Source: CAYPFY01 sp964410105 (lineage in GTDB: Bacteria > Bacteroidota > Ignavibacteria > UBA10030 > SZUA-254). Taken from it: a DNA stretch of 64,000 nt. The stretch lies in contig CAYPFY010000014.1 in the NCBI GenBank assembly GCA_964410105.1, positions 1 through 64,000 of the forward strand, read 5' to 3'. The position numbers and the translations under genes were made by a program. The notes beneath the pieces were generated by a model, which was not told the origin of the DNA, did not search any database, and saw only the letters and a list, made by a program, of their open reading frames with translations. Position 1 is the stretch's first letter. Each line of letters starts with the position of its first letter. Of the stretch, positions 1-14,306 are shown in pieces.

Positions 1-54
1 TAGAGCAGCGGTCTCCAAAACCGCAGGTTGGGGGTTCGAGTCCCTCCTGACGTG
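1..54 (+). tRNA. tRNA-Trp (CCA anticodon), 5' end cut by the window edge
   Basis: The visible part holds the rest of the D arm, an anticodon arm with stem GCGGT/ACCGC and loop CTCCAAA (anticodon CCA), a T arm with GGGGG, TTCGAGT and CCCTC, and the 3' acceptor strand CTGACGT plus discriminator G at 54. The 5' acceptor strand lies outside the window. No 3' CCA is encoded, so it must be added enzymatically. It lies 33 bases upstream of secE, the tRNA-Trp/secE/nusG order common in bacteria. Confidence 0.9.
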
Positions 55-87
55 CTCGATGGAGCCACCGTTTCTGAAGGATTTTGC

Positions 88-270
88 ATGAAAGAAAGAA
101 TCATCGCCTTCATCACCGACGCGGTGAAGGAAATGAAGAAGGTCACCTGGCCGCGCAAGGAAGAGCTCCGCGAGTCCACCCTCATCGTCCTGGTGGTCTG
201 CGGGGTCATCGCCGCGTTCGTCTACGGGGTCGATCTCGTCGTCCAGAATATTCTCAAGCTGATCCTCTAG
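88..270 (+). CDS. secE: Preprotein translocase subunit SecE
   Basis: A 60-residue single-span SecE, the clamp that stabilises SecY in the inner-membrane translocon. The amphipathic N-terminal stretch carries the family motif around VKKVTWP (here MKKVTWP, residues 16-22), followed by one hydrophobic segment at about residues 31-53. I chose the ATG at 88 because the upstream in-frame codons encode tRNA 3' sequence. The short form with one membrane span is usual outside the gamma-proteobacteria. It is followed after 2 bases by nusG. Confidence 0.93.
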   Translation: MKERIIAFITDAVKEMKKVTWPRKEELRESTLIVLVVCGVIAAFVYGVDLVVQNILKLIL

Positions 271-272
271 AG

Positions 273-818
273 ATGAGCGCGGAAGCCCAAAAACGCTGGT
301 ACGCGATCCGGACCTATTCGGGCCACGAGAACAAGGTCAAGGCCCACCTCGAGCACGAGGCGAAGCTCGCTCACCTCGACGACCGGATCACCTCCGTCAT
401 GGTGCCGTCGGAAAAGATTTTCGAGGTGAAGGAAGGGAAGAAGAAGAGCAAGACGAAAACCTTCTTCCCCGGCTATATACTTGTGGAAGCGGTTCTCGAC
501 AAGGAGACCAAACATCTCATCCTCAACGCTCCCTCGGTGATCAGCTTCGTCGGCCCGCGCGGCGAGCCGGTGCCTCTTCAGTACGACGAGGTGAGAAGGC
601 TGATCGGCCGGATGGAAGAACGCAAAGACGTCGAAATCCTTGAAGTCCCCTTCCACGTCGGCGAGGCGGTCAAGGTGATAGACGGACCGTTCAATAATTT
701 CACCGGCTTCGTCCAGGGAGTAAATGAGGAGAAAATGAAACTCAAGGTCATGGTCAGCATCTTCGGACGGAAGACCCCCGTCGAACTCGATTTCAATCAG
801 GTCGAATTGGAAAAATGA
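273..818 (+). CDS. nusG: Transcription termination/antitermination protein NusG
   Basis: A 181-residue NusG with the NGN domain (KRWYAIRTYSG near the N-terminus, FFPGYILVE near residue 65) and a C-terminal KOW domain (GEAVKVIDGPFNNFTG near residue 130). It binds the RNA polymerase clamp and couples transcription with ribosomal protein S10 or Rho. I placed the start at the ATG at 273, two bases after secE; the longer open frame upstream is secE read in another frame. Its stop overlaps the rplK start as ATGA. Confidence 0.95.
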   Translation: MSAEAQKRWYAIRTYSGHENKVKAHLEHEAKLAHLDDRITSVMVPSEKIFEVKEGKKKSKTKTFFPGYILVEAVLDKETKHLILNAPSVISFVGPRGEPVPLQYDEVRRLIGRMEERKDVEILEVPFHVGEAVKVIDGPFNNFTGFVQGVNEEKMKLKVMVSIFGRKTPVELDFNQVELEK

Positions 819-1237
819 AAAAAGTCACTGGCTTCATCAAACTCCAGATCCCCGCCGGACAGGCTAACCCGGCGCCCCCGATCGGCCCTGCCCTGGGCCA
901 GAAGGGGGTGAACATCATGGAGTTCTGCAAACAGTTCAACGCCAAGACGCAGGACAAGCAGGGTCTCATCATCCCTGTGGTCATCACGGTTTTTTCCGAC
1001 AAGTCGTTCACGTTCATCACCAAAACTCCCCCCGCGTCGGTTCTCCTTGCGAAGGCCGCCAAGCTGGAGAAGGGATCCGGGGAGCCGAACAGGAATAAGG
1101 TGGGAAAAGTGACCAAGAAACAGGTTCGCGAGATCGCCGAGATGAAAATGCCCGATCTGAACGCGAAGGATATCGACGGGGCGATGGCCATGATCGCCGG
1201 GACGGCCCGGAGCATGGGCATCACCGTGGAAGAGTGA
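815..1237 (+). CDS. rplK: 50S ribosomal protein L11
   Basis: A 140-residue L11 that binds 23S rRNA at the GTPase-associated centre. The N-terminal domain has the proline-rich GQANPAPPIGPALGQKG region, which in the family binds thiostrepton and release factors; the C-terminal RNA-binding domain follows from about residue 70. The start overlaps the nusG stop (ATGA), so the two are probably translationally coupled. Confidence 0.97.
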   Translation: MKKVTGFIKLQIPAGQANPAPPIGPALGQKGVNIMEFCKQFNAKTQDKQGLIIPVVITVFSDKSFTFITKTPPASVLLAKAAKLEKGSGEPNRNKVGKVTKKQVREIAEMKMPDLNAKDIDGAMAMIAGTARSMGITVEE

Positions 1238-1247
1238 AAGGGGTCCC

Positions 1248-1943
1248 ATGACGCAAAGCAAACGTTACAGGGCCGCATCGGCCAAGGTTGACAAGAAAAA
1301 AACCTATTCCATCGAAGAGGCCGTCATCAGGGTGAAAGAGACCTCCACGGCGAAATTCACCGAAGGGGTCGATATCGCCGTGAGACTCGGCGTCGACCCG
1401 AAGAAGGCCGACCAGGCGATCCGAGGGACGGTGGCCCTTCCACACGGAATCGGGAAGGCGGTCCGTGTGCTGGTGATCGCCAAGCCCCCCAAGGACGAAG
1501 AGGCCCGTTCGGCCGGAGCGGACCACGCGGGGTTTCAGGAATTTATACAGAAGATCCAGGGCGGATGGGCCGACATCGACGTCATCATCGCCACCCCCGA
1601 TTCGATGGGGGAACTGGGAAAGCTCGGGAAAATCCTCGGGCCCCGGGGTCTGATGCCCAACCCGAAGAGCGGCACCGTGACTCAGGATGTCGCCAAAGCC
1701 GTCAAGGAGGTCAAGGCCGGGAAGATCGAATTCCGGGTCGATAAGGCCGGAATCCTCCATGCCACGGTCGGCAAGTCCAATTTTGAAGCGCAGAAACTGG
1801 TCGAGAACGTGAACGCCTTCCTCGCCACGGTCATGAGGCTCAAGCCTTCGTCGGCGAAAGGCCAGTATATCCGGAGCATCGCCCTCTCGAGCACGATGGG
1901 CCCGGGGATCCACATCGACAGGGCGAGCATCGCAGCGCACTAG
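1248..1943 (+). CDS. rplA: 50S ribosomal protein L1
   Basis: A 231-residue L1, the mobile stalk protein near the E site. The family signature GPRGLMPNPKSGTV lies near residue 130. In other bacteria L1 represses its own rplKA mRNA; I did not find a clear copy of that binding site here. AAGGGG upstream of the ATG serves as the ribosome binding site. Ten bases separate it from rplK. Confidence 0.97.
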   Translation: MTQSKRYRAASAKVDKKKTYSIEEAVIRVKETSTAKFTEGVDIAVRLGVDPKKADQAIRGTVALPHGIGKAVRVLVIAKPPKDEEARSAGADHAGFQEFIQKIQGGWADIDVIIATPDSMGELGKLGKILGPRGLMPNPKSGTVTQDVAKAVKEVKAGKIEFRVDKAGILHATVGKSNFEAQKLVENVNAFLATVMRLKPSSAKGQYIRSIALSSTMGPGIHIDRASIAAH

Positions 1944-2034
1944 AGCTTACGCACTCAGTAGAGAAAAACTTCCGCCGTGTGCTCCGAAAAAGGGCCCGCG
2001 GGCTTCTCGGAAGGAATCATAAGGCAGGGGAACC
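1944..2034 (+). promoter_or_regulatory. rplJL leader region with a weak stem-loop
   Basis: This 91-base gap holds an imperfect stem, CCGA at 1984-1987 pairing with TCGG at 2007-2010, around the self-complementary GCCCGCGGGC at 1994-2003. In many bacteria the L10(L12) complex binds the rplJ leader and represses translation. The position fits that role, but I cannot recognise the conserved L10-binding fold. No TTG-N20-TA promoter match was found here. Confidence 0.3.
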
Positions 2035-2553
2035 ATGAAACGTTCTGAAAAAGAGCAGATCATCGCCGAGGTCAAGGAAAAGGTCGTCAAGGCCCGATCG
2101 ATGTTTTTCGCCGATTTCACCGGAATCACCGTCGAGCAGGTCAATGAACTCCGCCGGGAATTCCGCAAGTCGGGCATCGACTACCGGGTGGTGAAAAACA
2201 CCCTCGCCCGCAAGGCGCTCGAGAGCGCTACGGGCTACGACAAGGTCCTTGAGCTTTCGGGTCACACCGCCATCGCATTCGGCTACGACGACCCGGCGGC
2301 TCCGGCCCGCATCATCAAGAAATTTCAGGAGAAACACGACAAGCTCCCCGTGAAGGTGTGCATCCTCGAGAAGGAGGTCTACGAGGGGAACCGGATCGGC
2401 GAAATCGCCAAGCTTCCGACCCGACCCGAGATCATCGCCGGGATCCTCGGGTGTATCCAGTCCCCGGTCTCAGGCGTCGTCGGAGTGATCTCGTCGGTTC
2501 TGCGCGAGCTTGTGAGCGTGATCGATCAGATAGAAAAAAAGAAGGCAGCCTGA
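2035..2553 (+). CDS. rplJ: 50S ribosomal protein L10
   Basis: A 172-residue L10, the stalk base that anchors L7/L12 dimers to 23S rRNA next to L11. The N-terminal half has the family region FADFTGITVEQVNELR, and the C-terminal helix (from about residue 135) is where L7/L12 dimers bind. GGCAGGGG upstream of the ATG is the likely ribosome binding site. rplL follows after 47 bases. Confidence 0.97.
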   Translation: MKRSEKEQIIAEVKEKVVKARSMFFADFTGITVEQVNELRREFRKSGIDYRVVKNTLARKALESATGYDKVLELSGHTAIAFGYDDPAAPARIIKKFQEKHDKLPVKVCILEKEVYEGNRIGEIAKLPTRPEIIAGILGCIQSPVSGVVGVISSVLRELVSVIDQIEKKKAA

Positions 2554-2600
2554 ACCGGTCGGGCCGCCCCCAAAAATTTTAATCATAAGGAGAATGATCC

Positions 2601-2987
2601 ATGGCAGCAGTCGAAGAAATCGTTGAAAGGATAGAGAAGCTGACGCTCCTCGAGGCGACAGCCCTGAAGAAGGCTCTTGAAGAGAAGTTCGGCGTCACGG
2701 CCGCGGCCCCCATGATGATGGCGGGCGGCGGAGGGATGCCGGCGGCCGGCGGGGCGGCTCCCGCCGCCGAAGCCCAGACGGAATTCACCGTCGTGCTCAA
2801 AGCCGCCGGAGCGCAGAAGATCAATGTGATCAAGGTCGTCCGCGCAGCCACCGGGCTCGGCCTCAAGGAGGCCAAAGATCTCGTCGACGGTGCGCCGAAG
2901 AATGTGAAGGAAGGAGTGAACAAGGACGAGGCGGAAAAGCTCAAGAAGGAACTCGAAGAGGCGGGAGCTCAGGTCGAACTGAAGTAA
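2601..2987 (+). CDS. rplL: 50S ribosomal protein L7/L12
   Basis: A 128-residue stalk protein that recruits translational GTPases. It has the N-terminal dimerisation helix, an Ala/Gly/Met/Pro-rich hinge near residues 34-58 and a C-terminal domain with KINVIKVVR and GLGLKEAKDLVDGAPK. A strong AAGGAG lies 10 bases before the ATG, in keeping with its four to six copies per ribosome, well above the other ribosomal proteins. Confidence 0.97.
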   Translation: MAAVEEIVERIEKLTLLEATALKKALEEKFGVTAAAPMMMAGGGGMPAAGGAAPAAEAQTEFTVVLKAAGAQKINVIKVVRAATGLGLKEAKDLVDGAPKNVKEGVNKDEAEKLKKELEEAGAQVELK

Positions 2988-3010
2988 GAGCGGCCTTTTT
3001 ATCGATGTCT

Positions 3011-3048
3011 CCGGCAACCCCGCCCATGCCAGGGCGGAGGGCTGCCGG
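3011..3048 (+). terminator. Strong stem-loop between rplL and rpoB (attenuator or processing site)
   Basis: CCGGCA at 3011-3016 pairs with TGCCGG at 3043-3048, and CCCCGCCC at 3018-3025 pairs with GGGCGG-A-GG at 3032-3040, leaving a six-base loop. About 14 pairs in all, nearly all G-C. It is followed by TTTACTGTTT rather than a clean U-tract, so full termination is unlikely. In E. coli the same gap holds an attenuator and an RNase III site; this is the likely counterpart by position. Confidence 0.55.
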
Positions 3049-3083
3049 TTTACTGTTTCTGTGAAACTTAGGGGATGTGACGA

Positions 3084-6000
3084 GTGAAAAAGAACGGTAA
3101 TCATTCGAACGGGCGTATCTCCTTCGCCCAGATACCGGAGATCGTCGAGTACCCGGATCTCCTCAACGTACAGATCGAGTCGTGGGACAGCTTCCTTCAG
3201 GCGGTCGTCCCGCCGGAGAAACGCGCCAACCGGGGGCTTCAGCAGATCTTCCTGATGAACTTCCCGATCACCGACGCCAGGGAGAATTATATCCTGGAGT
3301 TCGTCGAGTATTACGTCGAGAAGGCGAAATACTCGGTCATCGAATGCCAGGAGAGGGGGCTCACCTACGCCGTACCGCTGAAGGCCAAGCTCCGCCTTTC
3401 GACGAAAAGCGATGACGGGAAGAGCTATGTCGACACCGTCGAGCAGGAGGTGTATCTCGGCAACCTTCCGGTCATGACCCACCGCGGGACATTCATCATC
3501 AACGGCGCCGAGCGCGTCGTCGTGAGCCAGCTCCACCGCTCACCCGGCGTGTTCTTCGACGAGTCGGTCCACCCCAATGGCATGTCGATCTTTTCGGCCC
3601 GGATCATTCCCTTCCGCGGCTCCTGGGTCGAGTTCACGACCGACATAAGTAACGTGATGTACGTCTACATCGACCGGAAGAAAAAGTTTCCGGTGACGAC
3701 CCTCCTGCGGGCCCTCGGCTATTCGTCGGATGACGAGATCCTGCAACTCTTCAACCTGGTCGAGGAAGTTGATCCCCACAAGGTGACGCTCAAAGACTAC
3801 ATCGGCCGCATCGTCTGCAGCGACATCGTGGACAAGAAGACGGGCGAGATTTTTATCAGCAAGGACTCCATTTTCAGCGAAGATCTCCTGAAAAAAGTCA
3901 AGAAATCGGAGATCAAGAAGATCCGCTTCCTCAAGCATGAGGGGATCGGCGAGAGCTCCGTCATCGCCAACACGATTCAGAAGGATATCGCCCGCTCCGA
4001 TGAGGAGGCCCTCAACGCCATCTACCAGCAACTCCGTTCCGGCGAAGCCCCCGACCTCGAGACGGCCAAAAATCTTCTCGAGAGGCTGTTCTTCAACGAG
4101 AAGAGATACGATCTCGGGGACGTCGGACGCTACCGGATGAACGCCAAACTCAATCTTACGATCCCGGTGACCACGACAACTCTCACCAAGGACGATATCA
4201 TCGCGATCATCAACTACCTGATCGACCTCCAGCAGGGGCGAAAGACGGTCGACGATATCGATCACCTGGGGAACCGCCGCGTCCGCACCGTCGGCGAGCA
4301 GATCGGCCAGCAGTTCAATATAGGCCTCGCCCGCATGGCGCGCACCATACGCGAACGCCTCAGCCTCCGCGATCAGGAGAAAGTCGCGCCCCAGGATCTC
4401 GTCAACGCCCGGACGATCACCAGCGTCATCAATGCTTTCTTCGGGACGAATCAGCTGTCGCAATTCATGGATCAGACGAACCCGCTGGCGGAGATCACGC
4501 ACAAGCGCCGCATGTCCGCCCTCGGCCCCGGGGGACTCACCCGCGAGCGGGCGGGGTTCGAGGTCCGGGACGTCCACTACACGCACTACGGCCGGCTCTG
4601 TCCGATCGAAACGCCGGAAGGGCCGAATATCGGGCTCATCTCCTCTCTCTGCATTCACGCCCGGGTCAACGAATTCGGCTTCATCGAGAGCCCCTACCGC
4701 AAGGTGAAGGCGGGAAAAGTCACCGACGAGATCGAGTACATGACGGCGGAAAAGGAAGACGTCTACACGATCGCCCAGACTAATAACGCCATCGACGAAA
4801 AAGGCAAATTCCTCACCGAACGGGTGAAGGCACGGCTGCAGAGCGATTATCCGATGGCGAAACCTGAGGAAGTACAGTATATCGACGTCGCGCCGAACCA
4901 GATCGTGAGCGCCGCCGCGGCACTCATTCCGTTTCTTGAACACGACGACGCCAACCGCGCCCTCATGGGCTCCAACATGCAGCGCCAGGCTGTCCCTCTC
5001 CTCCGCCCCGAGAGCCCCGTCGTCGGGACCGGACTCGAGGCGAAGATCGCCCGCGACGCCCGGACCATGATCATCGCCGAACGGAACGGGGTCGTGGAAT
5101 ACGTCGACTCCAATTCTATCATCGTCAGCTACGACATCGACGAAGCGAGCACGGAGGCGATCGTCAGTTTCGAGGAGAAGAAGCGGGTCGAGTATCAGCT
5201 GATAAAGTTCTTCCGCACGAACCAGGACACGGCCATCAATCAGCGGGCGGTCGTGAAACCGGGGCAGCATGTGAGAAAAGGGGACATCCTCGCAGACGGA
5301 TGTGCCACGGACCACGGCGAGCTAGCGCTGGGACGCAATGTGCTCGTCGCCTTCATGCCCTGGAGAGGATATAACTTCGAGGATGCCATCGTCATCAACG
5401 AGCGGCTCGTCGCCGAAGATACCTTCACCTCCCTCCATATCGAGGAATTCGAGCTGCAGGTGCGGGACACCAAGCGCGGCGAGGAGGAGCTGACGCGGGA
5501 AATCCCGAACGTGAGCGAGGAGGCGGTAAAGGATCTTGACGAGAACGGCGTCATCCGTGTCGGCGCCGAGGTTGTCGAGGGCGATATCCTCATCGGCAAG
5601 ATCACGCCGAAGGGAGAAACCGAATCGACGCCCGAGGAAAAGCTCCTGAAGGCGATTTTCGGCGAAAAGGCGGGAGATGTGAAGGATGCGTCGCTGAAGG
5701 CTCCCCCCGGAATGAAGGGGATCGTCATCGCCACAAAACTGTTCAGCCGCAAGAAGAAGGATGCCGAATCCAAAAAGGAAGACAAACGCCTCGGCGAACA
5801 GCTCGACCGGGCGCACAAGAAGGCGCTGAAGGATAATCTCGACAAGCTGGTCAGGAAACTGGGCACCCTGCTCGACGGGGAAAAATCGGCCGGGATCCGC
5901 ACGACCGATGATGAACTCGTCATACGAGGGGGAACGATGCTGAAAGAGGATACCTTCGCGGGTGTGACGGATCTAGAAAAACTGGATTACCGCTCCGACT

Positions 6001-6860
6001 GGTGCGACGATAAGAGGAAAAACGGCCTCGTCACGCGGATCTACGAGAATTTCTTCCAGAAGCAGAACGATACCGACGAGTATTACAAGCACGAGAAGAC
6101 CAAGATCATGCTCGGGGACGAACTTCCCTCCGGCATCGTCCAGCTCGCGAAGGTCTACGTCGCCAAGAAGCGCAAACTCTCCGTTGGGGACAAGATGGCC
6201 GGCCGCCACGGCAATAAGGGGGTCGTTGCCAAGATCGTTCCGTCCGAGGATATGCCGTTCATGGCTGACGGAACCCCCGTTGATATCGTTCTCAATCCGC
6301 TCGGCGTCCCGTCCCGTATGAACCTGGGCCAGCTCTTTGAGACCGCCCTGGGCTGGGCGGGGATGAAGCTCGGAGCCCGCTATTCGACCCCGATCTTCGA
6401 CGGAGCGTCGTGGGAAAACGTGCAGGCGGAGCTCACCAAGGCGGGCCTTAACCCGAACTCCAAAGCGGTGCTCATCGACGGGCGCACCGGCGTCGAATTT
6501 GACCAGGAGGTCACCGTCGGCCACATCTACATCATGAAGCTGTCGCACCTGGTCGACGACAAGATCCACGCGCGCTCGATCGGCCCCTACTCCCTTATCA
6601 CCCAGCAGCCGCTCGGGGGCAAGGCGCAGTTCGGAGGGCAGCGGTTCGGAGAGATGGAAGTGTGGGCCCTGGAGGCATACGGCGCGGCGAACATTTTGCA
6701 GGAAATCCTCACGGTGAAGAGCGACGACGTCTACGGCCGGGCGAAGCTCTATGAGTCGATCGTCAAGGGGGACAACCTGCCCGAGCCGAATGTGCCGGAA
6801 TCATTTAACGTCCTCGTCCGCGAGCTGATGGGACTGGGACTGGATCTCAAGATCGAATAA
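3084..6860 (+). CDS. rpoB: DNA-directed RNA polymerase subunit beta
   Basis: A 1258-residue beta subunit, close to the Bacteroidota length and shorter than E. coli (1342). The rifampicin pocket (from F453 onward) matches the sensitive type: Q460, D463, H473 and S478 are the equivalents of E. coli 513, 516, 526 and 531. The catalytic-site region GDKMAGRHGNKG and the C-terminal RFGEMEVWALEAYGAA motif are present. A lysine-rich insertion lies near residues 890-915. The start is GTG at 3084, preceded by GGGGA. rpoC follows after 16 bases. Confidence 0.98.
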   Translation: MKKNGNHSNGRISFAQIPEIVEYPDLLNVQIESWDSFLQAVVPPEKRANRGLQQIFLMNFPITDARENYILEFVEYYVEKAKYSVIECQERGLTYAVPLKAKLRLSTKSDDGKSYVDTVEQEVYLGNLPVMTHRGTFIINGAERVVVSQLHRSPGVFFDESVHPNGMSIFSARIIPFRGSWVEFTTDISNVMYVYIDRKKKFPVTTLLRALGYSSDDEILQLFNLVEEVDPHKVTLKDYIGRIVCSDIVDKKTGEIFISKDSIFSEDLLKKVKKSEIKKIRFLKHEGIGESSVIANTIQKDIARSDEEALNAIYQQLRSGEAPDLETAKNLLERLFFNEKRYDLGDVGRYRMNAKLNLTIPVTTTTLTKDDIIAIINYLIDLQQGRKTVDDIDHLGNRRVRTVGEQIGQQFNIGLARMARTIRERLSLRDQEKVAPQDLVNARTITSVINAFFGTNQLSQFMDQTNPLAEITHKRRMSALGPGGLTRERAGFEVRDVHYTHYGRLCPIETPEGPNIGLISSLCIHARVNEFGFIESPYRKVKAGKVTDEIEYMTAEKEDVYTIAQTNNAIDEKGKFLTERVKARLQSDYPMAKPEEVQYIDVAPNQIVSAAAALIPFLEHDDANRALMGSNMQRQAVPLLRPESPVVGTGLEAKIARDARTMIIAERNGVVEYVDSNSIIVSYDIDEASTEAIVSFEEKKRVEYQLIKFFRTNQDTAINQRAVVKPGQHVRKGDILADGCATDHGELALGRNVLVAFMPWRGYNFEDAIVINERLVAEDTFTSLHIEEFELQVRDTKRGEEELTREIPNVSEEAVKDLDENGVIRVGAEVVEGDILIGKITPKGETESTPEEKLLKAIFGEKAGDVKDASLKAPPGMKGIVIATKLFSRKKKDAESKKEDKRLGEQLDRAHKKALKDNLDKLVRKLGTLLDGEKSAGIRTTDDELVIRGGTMLKEDTFAGVTDLEKLDYRSDWCDDKRKNGLVTRIYENFFQKQNDTDEYYKHEKTKIMLGDELPSGIVQLAKVYVAKKRKLSVGDKMAGRHGNKGVVAKIVPSEDMPFMADGTPVDIVLNPLGVPSRMNLGQLFETALGWAGMKLGARYSTPIFDGASWENVQAELTKAGLNPNSKAVLIDGRTGVEFDQEVTVGHIYIMKLSHLVDDKIHARSIGPYSLITQQPLGGKAQFGGQRFGEMEVWALEAYGAANILQEILTVKSDDVYGRAKLYESIVKGDNLPEPNVPESFNVLVRELMGLGLDLKIE

Positions 6861-6876
6861 ACTGAGGGATAATCGC

Positions 6877-11145
<4,269 letters not shown>

Positions 11146-11256
11146 AGTTCGACCCGGAGCCGGGCCCCGATCTCGAGCGTGCGGGCCCGAACCCCCGAGG
11201 CTGGTCATTCCTCTCCGATTTTAGGGGGGTGAGGGATGAAAGGGGATCCCCTATAA
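11146..11256 (+). other. rpoC-rpsL spacer with inverted repeats
   Basis: This gap holds CGGGCCC at 11161-11167 facing GGGCCCG at 11183-11189 (7 pairs, 15-base loop), then CCCCC and GAGG elements that can pair with CCTC and GGGGGG up to about 11228. The perfect palindrome AGGGGATCCCCT lies at 11241-11252, four bases before the -35 box of the rpsL promoter. The hairpins lack a U-tract, so rpoC may be only partly terminated. The palindrome could be an operator, but no regulator is known. Confidence 0.4.
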
Positions 11257-11285
11257 TTGACAAAAAGGGGAAAGTTTTTTATATT
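11257..11285 (+). promoter_or_regulatory. Promoter of the rpsL (str) operon
   Basis: TTGACA at 11257-11262, exactly 17 bases, TATATT at 11280-11285. This is a perfect sigma70-type -35 box with a near-consensus -10 box, and the strongest promoter match in the window. Transcription would start near 11292. The string TTGACAAAAAGG occurs here and again at 11294-11305, where the second copy supplies part of the rpsL ribosome binding site. Confidence 0.65.
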
Positions 11286-11316
11286 GATAAGCTTTGACAA
11301 AAAGGAGTCACCCTGA

Positions 11317-11688
11317 TTGCCAACGATCAATCAGCTCGTTCGTTTTAGCAGAGAAAAAGTAACCTGGAAGAGCAAGGCCCCGGCGCTTCAGAGCTCGCCT
11401 CAGAAGCGGGGGGTCTGCACGAGGGTCTATACCACGACTCCCAAAAAGCCGAACTCCGCGCTCCGGAAGGTGGCCCGCGTCCGGCTCACGAACAGCATCG
11501 AAGTGACCGCCTATATCCCCGGGGAAGGGCATAATCTCCAGGAACACTCGATCGTCCTGATCCGGGGCGGCAGGGTGAAGGACCTTCCCGGCGTCCGGTA
11601 CCATATTGTCCGGGGCACCCTCGATACGGCCGGCGTCGCCGACCGCAAACAGGGGCGGTCCAAGTACGGCGCCAAGAGACCGAAATGA
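11317..11688 (+). CDS. rpsL: 30S ribosomal protein S12
   Basis: A 123-residue decoding-centre protein. The start is TTG at 11317, chosen because MPTINQLVR is the conserved S12 N-terminus and AAAGGAG lies upstream at normal spacing. The TPKKPNSA loop has K43 and the later loop GGRVKDLPGV has K88, the residues whose change gives streptomycin resistance elsewhere, so the sensitive form is encoded. The stop overlaps the rpsG ATG. Confidence 0.97.
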   Translation: MPTINQLVRFSREKVTWKSKAPALQSSPQKRGVCTRVYTTTPKKPNSALRKVARVRLTNSIEVTAYIPGEGHNLQEHSIVLIRGGRVKDLPGVRYHIVRGTLDTAGVADRKQGRSKYGAKRPK

Positions 11689-12152
11689 GAAAAAAGACAG
11701 CGTCCAAAAGAATCATACTCCCTGATCCGAAGTTCAACGACATGCTCGTTGCCCGGTTCATCAATTGCGTCCTCAAGGAGGGAAAGAAGCATCTTGCCCG
11801 CCGGATCGTCTACGATGCCATCAGCATCGCCGAGCAGCGGGGAAAGCTGACCGGGCTCGAGGTCTTCAAGAAGGCGGTCAGTAACGTCAAGCCGCTGCTC
11901 GAGATCAAGGCCAGGAGAGTCGGCGGGGCGACCTATCAGATCCCGACCGAGGTCCGCCCGGACCGCAGCGTCGCTCTCGCCATCCGCTGGATCATCGCCT
12001 ATGCGGGCGAGCGGAAGGATAAGTCGATGTCCCAGAAGCTTGCCGCGGAGTTTGTCGCCGCGGCGAATAACGAAGGAAATTCGGTGAAGAAGAAGGAAGA
12101 TACTCATAAGATGGCTGAGGCCAACAAGGCTTTCGCGCATTTCAAATGGTGA
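11685..12152 (+). CDS. rpsG: 30S ribosomal protein S7
   Basis: A 155-residue S7, the primary binder that nucleates the 30S head and lies at the E site next to S11. The family region YQIPTEVRPDRS lies near residue 85, and the C-terminal helix ends AFAHFKW. The start overlaps the rpsL stop as ATGA, giving translational coupling. In E. coli S7 represses the str operon between rpsL and rpsG; with no spacer here, that mechanism would need another site. Confidence 0.97.
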   Translation: MRKKTASKRIILPDPKFNDMLVARFINCVLKEGKKHLARRIVYDAISIAEQRGKLTGLEVFKKAVSNVKPLLEIKARRVGGATYQIPTEVRPDRSVALAIRWIIAYAGERKDKSMSQKLAAEFVAAANNEGNSVKKKEDTHKMAEANKAFAHFKW

Positions 12153-12167
12153 ACGACTAGGATACCT

Positions 12168-14270
<2,103 letters not shown>

Positions 14271-14306
14271 GAACACACACAGCCCAGCTATAAGGAGACT
14301 CCGCCA

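Noticed and set aside
4440..4530. Rifampicin resistance allele in rpoB
   Set aside because: The key positions Q460, D463, H473 and S478 are the sensitive-type residues.
3540..5315. Antisense open frame of 591 codons within rpoB
   Set aside because: It mirrors rpoB codon structure in GC-rich DNA, has no ribosome binding site and no recognisable domain. rpoB is certain on the other strand.
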